Source of the DNA: Ignavibacteriaceae bacterium
Lineage (GTDB): Bacteria > Bacteroidota > Ignavibacteria > Ignavibacteriales > Ignavibacteriaceae
NCBI GenBank assembly: GCA_031292435.1
Contig: JARLHD010000249.1
Location: 1-43,071, forward strand
Direction: 5' to 3'
DNA length: 43,071 bases
The notes beneath the pieces are model-generated. The model did not search any database and had not been told where the DNA came from. It saw nothing but the letters and a program-made list of their open reading frames with translations. Each line of letters begins with the position of its first letter. Positions within the stretch are counted from its first letter, which is position 1. The position numbers and the translations under genes are program-made. Shown piece by piece: positions 16,572 to 24,700 of the stretch.

Positions 16572-18308
16572 ATGAACAAAAAAACTGCATCATTTCAACG
16601 TAAAGTACTCCCTAAATCACCTACTAGTATTCAGGGTTTAGATGAAATCACCGGGGGTGGATTGCCCAAAGGCAGACCAACTTTGGTTTGCGGAGGAGCA
16701 GGATGTGGAAAAACTCTCTTTGCTATGGAGTTTATCGTCCGTGGTGCAACTCAGTTTAATGAACCGGGTGTATTTATCTCTTTCGAAGAATCAGAAAAAG
16801 AACTTACAGCTAACGTTGCTTCGCTTGGTTTCGACTTAGACAATCTTGTAAAAAATAAAAAGATCTGGCTTGAAAATATTCGCGTCGAAAGAACGGAAAT
16901 AGAACAAAGCGGTGAATACGATTTGGAAGCTTTGTTTATAAGGATTCATCATGCTATTGAAAGTATTAATGCAAAACGTGTAGTCCTCGATACTATTGAA
17001 ATCCTTTTTTCGGGATTGCCGAATCCTCAAATTTTGCGTGCCGAGCTTCAGCGTTTATTAGGTTGGCTGAAAAGGAAAGGTATAACTACAATAATAACTG
17101 CAGAACGTGGAGATGGATCTTTAACCCGCCAGGGTTTGGAAGAGTATGTCTCTGATTGTGTTATATTACTTGATCATCGCGTTAACGACCAATCATCAAT
17201 CAGGCGCCTGCGTATTGTGAAATATCGTGGTTCAACTCATGGTACAAATGAATATCCTTTTCTGATTGATGAAGATGGCTTTTCAGTTTTACCCGTTACT
17301 TCCTTAGGCCTGAATTACTCTACTTCGGCTGAAAGAATTTCTACCGGTATTCCCCGTCTTGATACAATGCTTTCAGGTAAAGGCTATTTCCGTGGAAGCA
17401 CTGTTCTTGTCTCCGGCACAGCTGGTACCGGTAAAACAAGTATAGCGGCTCAATTTGTTGCGACTGCATGCAAGAGAAAGGAACGCGTTCTCTATTTTAC
17501 TTTTGAAGAATCCCCCGGTCAGCTTATTCGTAATATGTGTTCTATTGGAATAAATTTGGAACCCTGGGTAAAAAAAGGACTGCTTCAGTTTCACGCAACC
17601 CGCCCGACTCTTTATGGACTCGAAACTCACTTAACAACAAGTATCAAATTAATCAATAAGTTTGCACCTTCAGTTGTTATCCTAGATCCGATAAATGCAT
17701 TTGTTACGGGAGATAATCAAACAGAAGTTAAATCAATGTTACTACGTCTTGTGGATTTTCTAAAAATGAAACGTTGTACTGCATTCTTTACCAGTCTCAC
17801 ATCCGCTGGTGAGAATATGGAAATTTCAGATGTTTATATTTCCTCTCTGATTGATACATGGCTGCTTCTGCGCGATATTGAAATTGGCGGTGAACGAAAC
17901 AGAGGATTATATGTTCTTAAATCCCGCGGTATGGCACACTCTAATCAAATACGTGAATTTAAATTGACCAATGATGGAATCGAACTTCTTGACGTTTATG
18001 TTGGTCCGGAAGGTGTATTAACCGGTTCAGCACGCTTATCGCAGGAAACCAAGGACGAGGCTGTACAATTATTGCGTAGGCAGGAAATTGTGCGTAAACA
18101 GTTTGCATTAGAACGCAGGCGAGAAGCAAAAGATGCTCAGATGGTTTTACTTCAATCTGAGTTTGATGCTGAAGAATCTGAAGCCTTAAAGGTAATCGGA
18201 ATTGAAAAAGCAAGGAACGAACGATTCGTACAGGATAAGGCTAAAATGGCAAAAAGTAGAAAAGGTGATGTTTATATGAAGAAATCTATAATAACAAAGA
18301 AAAAGTAA
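16572..18308 (+). CDS. kaiC: KaiC-family double-domain ATPase
   Basis: A 578-residue RecA-fold ATPase with two KaiC domains. The CI domain has Walker A GGAGCGKT (41-48) and the paired catalytic Glu72-Glu73 (FEESEKE). The CII domain has Walker A GTAGTGKT (282-289) and Glu312-Glu313 (FEESPGQ). At the position of the cyanobacterial Ser431/Thr432 phosphosites it has Ser424-Ser425 (VYISSLIDTW). A basic, charged helical extension runs from about 490 to the end. KaiC proteins autophosphorylate and dephosphorylate and bind KaiB; outside cyanobacteria they are tied to stress responses. kaiB follows 11 nt downstream; no kaiA is present. ATG start at 16572. Confidence 0.95.
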   Translation: MNKKTASFQRKVLPKSPTSIQGLDEITGGGLPKGRPTLVCGGAGCGKTLFAMEFIVRGATQFNEPGVFISFEESEKELTANVASLGFDLDNLVKNKKIWLENIRVERTEIEQSGEYDLEALFIRIHHAIESINAKRVVLDTIEILFSGLPNPQILRAELQRLLGWLKRKGITTIITAERGDGSLTRQGLEEYVSDCVILLDHRVNDQSSIRRLRIVKYRGSTHGTNEYPFLIDEDGFSVLPVTSLGLNYSTSAERISTGIPRLDTMLSGKGYFRGSTVLVSGTAGTGKTSIAAQFVATACKRKERVLYFTFEESPGQLIRNMCSIGINLEPWVKKGLLQFHATRPTLYGLETHLTTSIKLINKFAPSVVILDPINAFVTGDNQTEVKSMLLRLVDFLKMKRCTAFFTSLTSAGENMEISDVYISSLIDTWLLLRDIEIGGERNRGLYVLKSRGMAHSNQIREFKLTNDGIELLDVYVGPEGVLTGSARLSQETKDEAVQLLRRQEIVRKQFALERRREAKDAQMVLLQSEFDAEESEALKVIGIEKARNERFVQDKAKMAKSRKGDVYMKKSIITKKK

Positions 18309-18319
18309 AGGAAATTATT

Positions 18320-18646
18320 GTGAAGAATACTCCTGTAAAGAAAAAAAATATTAAATGGGCTCTGCATTTATATGTCGCTGGAAAAACTCAAAAAGCTATT
18401 ATTGCTTTAAGAAATCTAAAAATAATTTGTGAAGAACAGTTAAAAGGCAATTACCATATAGAAGTGATTGATTTGTTAAAGCATCCGAAACTTGCCCGAA
18501 CTGAACAAATCATAGCCATTCCAACTCTAATCCGTAAATCACCCCTGCCTACAAAGAGCATAATAGGTGATCTTTCAAACACAGAGGTTATTTTAGTTAG
18601 TTTAGGTCTCGCTGAACCGAACCAATATAGAATTAGTCAAAACTAA
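18320..18646 (+). CDS. kaiB: KaiB-like protein
   Basis: A 108-residue thioredoxin-like KaiB-family protein with the diagnostic run LHLYVAGKTQKAIIALRNL, IEVIDLLKHPKLART, IAIPTLIRKSPLPTKSIIGDLS. KaiB binds the KaiC ring after a fold switch and modulates its phosphorylation cycle. The start is GTG at 18320 with AAAGGA just upstream. It is encoded directly behind kaiC, so the two proteins should be made together. Its length and motif content match bacterial KaiB outside cyanobacteria. Confidence 0.94.
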   Translation: MKNTPVKKKNIKWALHLYVAGKTQKAIIALRNLKIICEEQLKGNYHIEVIDLLKHPKLARTEQIIAIPTLIRKSPLPTKSIIGDLSNTEVILVSLGLAEPNQYRISQN

Positions 18647-18669
18647 TTATAGCTGCCGGAACAAGTGAA

Positions 18670-18709
18670 ATGAAAATGGTTATTGTTTTCTAAGAAAAAT
18701 CATTTTCAT
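18670..18709 (+). repeat. Hairpin between kaiB and the glucan synthase
   Basis: ATGAAAATG (18670-18678) pairs perfectly with CATTTTCAT (18701-18709), with an inner stem TTTTC/GAAAA (18686-18690 with 18694-18698). It may end the kaiCB transcript but lacks a good T run. Confidence 0.5.
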
Positions 18710-18730
18710 CAGTTTCTACCTCAAAAAGAG

Positions 18731-18762
18731 TAATCCCTTTTTCATCCCTTTGGAGGATTTAC
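18731..18762 (+). promoter_or_regulatory. Shared 32-bp element, copy 5 (glucan synthase)
   Basis: It has TAATCCC at the 5' end, the core TTTTCATCC, and a diverged 3' end (GGATTTACT). It ends 22 nt before the first ATG of the long frame but about 130 nt before the more likely starts at 18887-18896. Confidence 0.72.
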
Positions 18763-18784
18763 TTACCATAATAGCTTTAGTAGT

Positions 18785-21700
18785 ATGTTACCTGGTTTTA
18801 ATTTTTATCTCATTAAAAGCTATTCAAATAGAAATGTTGTAATCAGATTGAAACACGATACCAAAAAATTCTCTTTATTATCTCAAATGGAAATGATGAA
18901 GTATATCAATCCGAAAATAAATCAATCATTGCTCCGTCTAAAGGTACAGCTTAGTGAAGGTTTTCTTGCAAAACAATTCGCTGCCGGTGAATCACCGTTA
19001 CGTTCAGAGCTATTCAGCGCCGATCAAATGGAGCAGCATGGTAAAATCCTCGCTAAGAGCCACAACTTAGATTCAAAGGATTCAGCAGACCAGCACCTTC
19101 TAATAAGACTTGCAGAGAATGAAATATTTTTACTTGAAGTACACAATTTATTAACTGAAACAGTTAAATCAGGTAATCAGATAACACCTGCCGGTGAATG
19201 GCTGCTGGATAATTTTTATCTGATTGAAGAACAAATTAGAACCGGTAAAAGACATTTGCCAAAAGGGTATGTTAAAGAATTACCCCGTCTTTTAAATGGA
19301 CCATCTGAAGGACTCCCGCGTGTATATGACCTTGCGCAGGAAACTATTTCACATGGAGATGGAAGAGTTGATCCGGAAAACCTAAACAGGTTTATTACTG
19401 CATATCAGACTATCACAAACTTAAAGATCGGTGAGTTATGGGCTATCCCGACGATGCTTCGTCTTGCTCTGATAGAAAATCTGCGGCGTGTAGCTGTTCG
19501 AGTTGCAGCCGGAAGGATTGACCGTGATCTTGCAAGCTCCTGGGCCGACAAGATGATCGACACAGCCGAAAAAGATCCAAAGAGCCTGATATTAATAATC
19601 GCTGATATGGCACGCACCGATCCTCCAATGACAAGTGCGTTTGTATCGGAATTTTCCCGGAAGTTACAGGGATTAAGCCATATTTTAATCTCGCCGTTAA
19701 CATGGATCGAACAAAGATTGTCTGAATCAGGTCATACGATAGAAAAATTAGTACAAAGGGGAAATCAGGAACAAGCCGGCGACCAGGTTTCAATCAGCAA
19801 TAGTATAGGCAGCCTTAGATTCCTGGAATCGACAGACTGGAAACAGTTTGTTGAAAAAATGAGCATAGTTGATCAGATACTACGAAAAGATCCTTTCGGT
19901 GTTTATGGTAAAATGGATTTTATCACCCGTGACAGTTATCGTCATATTATAGAGAAAATAGCGAAGAAAAGCCCTCAGTCAGAAAAAGAAATTGCTCAAA
20001 AAGCAATACGGTTAACTAAGGATAGCGCTTTAATTAACGGTGCCGGGGACAGGACTGCACATGTAGGTTATTATCTAATCGATAAAGGTCTTAGGCGACT
20101 TGAGACGCTTACAAACGTAAAATATTCCTTCTCATCCTTAATGAGAAAAGTTAGCAGCCGGTTTCCATTAATAATTTATATCAGTTCGATAATTATTATC
20201 AGTGCTATCTTAACTGCTGTATTACTAAACAGAGCGAGCAATGTGGGATTACCCGGATGGTTGTTTGGAGTTATCGGAATACTATTTCTTTTGTGCATAA
20301 GCCAATTTACAATTACCCTGGTAAACTGGATATCAACTTTATTAACCAGACCCGAGCCATTACCAAGGATGGATTTCTCAGAAGGAATACCACCTGATTT
20401 ACGAACTTTAGTAATAATCCCGACAATAATAACTAATGATCAAAACATTAAAGAACTGACAGAAGCACTTGAGGTTCGTTATCTTGCTAACCGGGGTGAA
20501 TATATTCATTTTGGTCTGCTTACTGATTTCAAGGATTCAATTACAGAAACCCTTCCGGAAGACGAACAGCTAATTCAACTTATACGTAGGAAAATTGAAG
20601 CGCTTAATGAAAAATACGTCGGATCTGGCAAAGACACATTCTTTCTTTTTCACCGCCCGAGGCAATGGAATCCTAAAGAAAGGATGTGGATGGGTTATGA
20701 ACGTAAAAGAGGAAAGCTGGAAGAATTGAATTCCTTATTACTCGATGGGTGTAAAGACAGATTCTCTTTAATTATTGGAAATATTGAAATTTTACCCAAG
20801 GTTAAGTATGTCATTACTCTTGACACAGATACACAATTACCCCGCGACTCTGCACGCCAATTAATCGGAGCAATAGCACACCCTTTAAACCGCGCTGTAT
20901 ATAATGAAAAAAAGAAACGTGTAAGTGAAGGGTACACTATATTACAGCCCCGTGTAGCAGTGAGTCTGCCCGGGACAAATCGTTCAAAATATGCAAGGTT
21001 GTATGGTAGTCAGCCCGGTATTGACCCATACACCCGTACCGTTTCAGATGTTTATCAGGATATCTTTGGTGAAGGATCTTTTATTGGGAAAGGAATATAT
21101 GAAGTTGACATTTTCAATCGTACATTAAAAGGACGCTTTCCTGAAAACCTTATCCTTAGTCATGATCTTATTGAGGGATGCTATGTACGTGCCGGGCTTT
21201 TAAGTGATGTTCAATTATTTGAAGAATATCCCTTCCGGTATAATACTGATATAAACCGGAGGCATCGTTGGATTCGTGGAGACTGGCAGCTGATCCGCTG
21301 GCTTCTTCCCTTTGTTCCTGATCTAAAAAGGAAACTAAAAAAGAATCCTCTATCAATTTTGTCCCGATGGAAAATATTCGATAACCTCCGCCGCAGTTTA
21401 ATTCCATTAGCACTTACTTTACTGTTTCTTACCGGATGGATGATATTGAAACAACCTTTTTTCTGGACCTTAACAACAATAGGAATAATATTGATCCCTT
21501 CAATAATTATTTCCATTTTCGATTTGTTTAACAAACCATCTGATTTGTTATGGAGACAGCATTTAGCATCTTCAATTAATTCAGCCGGTGATCATTTCCT
21601 ACAGATAGTTTTTACACTCATCACCCTCCCCTATGAAGCGTTTTTTAGTCAGGATGCTATAATCCGTACTATTTGGAGGATGTTAATCTCACACAAAAAA

Positions 21701-24700
21701 TTACTTGAATGGGACCCGTTTAATACTAAATTCCGCAGGAATCTTAATACAATTACAAGATCATTCAGAAGAATGTGGTTCTCTCCTTTTACAGCATTAG
21801 GTATAATAACATATTATGCGACTTCAAATCAGGCGGTACCTGCCATAATTATTCCAATAATTTTTCTTTGGATTGTTGCACCGGCATGTACTTGGTGGAT
21901 AAGCTTGCCGCTAGTGGAACGCCAGACAAAATTAACAGATTCCCAGAGATTGTTTTTAAGAAAACTAACCCGAAGGACATGGTCATTCTTTGAGACTTTT
22001 GTGAGTGCAAAAGATAATTGGCTCCCGCCTGATAATTACCAGGAAGATCCGGTGGGGACAGTAGCACACCGTACTTCTCCAACTAATATAGGGATGGCTT
22101 TACTAGCTAATTTATCTGCTTACGACTTTGGCTACATTGCCGCCGGACAGCTTATAGACAGAACGCTGAAAACATTTCAAACTATGGAAAGCTTAGAAAG
22201 ATACCAGGGACATTTCTATAATTGGTATGATACACAAACACTAATGCCGCTGAGACCCATTTATATATCTTCTGTCGATAGTGGAAATCTTGAAGCACAC
22301 CTGCTTACACTACGCCAGGCAATTCTAGAAATCCCAGACCATAAAATAGTGGTTCCACATTGTTTTGAAGGGATGAACGATAATTTAGGTATTCTAATAG
22401 ATACTGCTGAAGATAAAAGCAATTATATGCTTATTGAACTAAAGGAAGAACTTGAGAAAGCTGTAAATATTCCACCAACAACTCTTTCGGCAGCATGGTT
22501 GTGTTTAAACCAACTATTAACCAAAGTATCAAATATTGAGGCAAGTTTTATTGATGCATCGGATAATGAAACCAAATTTTGGGCACATACATTAGTGATG
22601 CAGTGTCAAAATACCTTAGATGAATTGAAATTCCTGACACCATGGGTTAAACTAATTTTAACAATGGAGGATAGTAATATCCCAATTTCAGTTTCAAATA
22701 ACCTGCTGTCATTAAGAGAGCTGGCTAATACAAAAAGAGAGTTATTGAATTCAGTTGAAGAGACTATTGAGAATAAAGAATATATTAATGAACTTAAAAT
22801 GTTGATTATCGAAGGAGGCAGACATGCTAATGAAAGAATGGCTTCTATCAACCAGCTTATAAAACAATCCGGTGAGTTTTCAGATATGAAGTATGGTTTT
22901 CTTTATGACAATGCACGTCATCTGCTATCGGTCGGGTACAGTGTAGATGAAAAACGAAAGGACTCCAGCTATTATGACCTTCTTGCATCGGAAGCAAGAC
23001 TTAGCACTTTTATAGGTATAGCACACGGACAATTGCCGCAGGAAAGTTGGTTTGCTCTGGGACGGCTTCTCACATCTATTGGAGGTGAGCCAATTCTCCT
23101 ATCGTGGAGCGGTTCAATGTTCGAGTACCTGATGCCGCTGCTTATTATGCCGACTTATGAAAACACATTACTTGACCAGACATATAAAGCAGCCGTAAAG
23201 AGACAAATTGAATATGGAATCCAGCGCGGGGTTCCGTGGGGAATTTCTGAATCATGCTATAATACTGTTGACGTAAACCTTAATTATCAGTACCGTGCAT
23301 TTGGAGTACCTGGATTGGGACTTAAACGGGGACTTGCGGAAGACCTAGTAATTGCGCCTTATGCATCTGTTCTTGCGCTGATGGTTGAACCTGAAGCTGC
23401 ATGCAATAATCTTCAGCGGCTTGAATCTGATGGTTTATTAGGCAAATATGGTTTCTATGAATCTATTGATTACACATCATCAAGACTTCCACGTGATAAA
23501 CAGTCCGTTATAGTAAAAACTTTCATGGCACACCACCAGGGAATGAGTCTTCTTTCTTTAGCTTATTTGATTCTTGACCGTCCAATGCAAAAAAGATTTG
23601 AGTCAGATCCATTATTTGAATCAACTATTCTTCTGCTCCAGGAAAGAATTCCAAAAACAACAGTATTCTATTTACACTCTTCCGGTGCTTCAGACACATT
23701 TATAGGATCGGTAATTCCTGAGATACCCGTGCGAAAAGTCACTAATCCTGATATCGCAATACCGGAAGTACAATTATTGTCAAACGGCAGATATAATGTG
23801 ATGTTAACAAATGCCGGGGGCGGATACAGTAAATGGAAAGATATTGCGGTCACCCGATGGCGTGAAGACAGTACTTGCGATAATTGGGGCACATTCTGTT
23901 ATATACACGATGCTTCCAGCGGTGAATTATGGTCAACTGCATACCAGCCTACACTTAAGAAACCAAAGAGTTATGAAGCAATCTTCTCTGAAGGGCATGC
24001 TGAATTCCGCAGGCAGGATCAGAATTTTAATATTCACATGGAGATCATTGTTTCACCGGAAGATGATATCGAACTACGAAGAATCCATCTGACAAATAGT
24101 TCGCGAACAAGGAAAATAATTGATGTAACAAGTTATGCCGAAGTGGTAATAGCTTCTTCAGCACAGGACGAGCTGCATCCGGCATTTAGTAATTTATTTG
24201 TACAGACTGAGATACTCAAAGAGAAACAGGCGATACTTTGCACCCGAAGACCACGTTCACCGGAAGAGCAAACATTATGGATGTTTCACATGATGGCTGT
24301 TCGCGGCGTTAATGCTGAAGGGATATCCTTTGAGACAGACCGGTTGCAATTTATCGGACGCGGATCAACAATTAAGGCACCCATTGCTGTAAAGAATTCA
24401 AGCGCACTTTCTAACAGTGAGGGTTCAGTATTGGATCCTATTGTTGCTATTAAATATCATTTAATAATCGAGCCGGAAGACACTATAATTATAGATATGA
24501 TTACTGGCGTTGGAGAAAACCGGGACATTGCAATAAGACTACTTGATAAATATCAGGACAGGCGGATGACTAATCGTGCTATTGAACTTGCCTGGGCACA
24601 CAGTCAGGTTTTGCTTAGACAAATCAATGCAACCGAGGCTGATGCTCAACTTTATGGACGATTAGCAAATTCTATTATTTATGCTAATTCTTTTCTGCGT

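Noticed and set aside
16572..18308. RadA/DnaB-type recombination ATPase
   Set aside because: Two KaiC domains, paired Glu after each Walker A and an adjacent kaiB identify KaiC.
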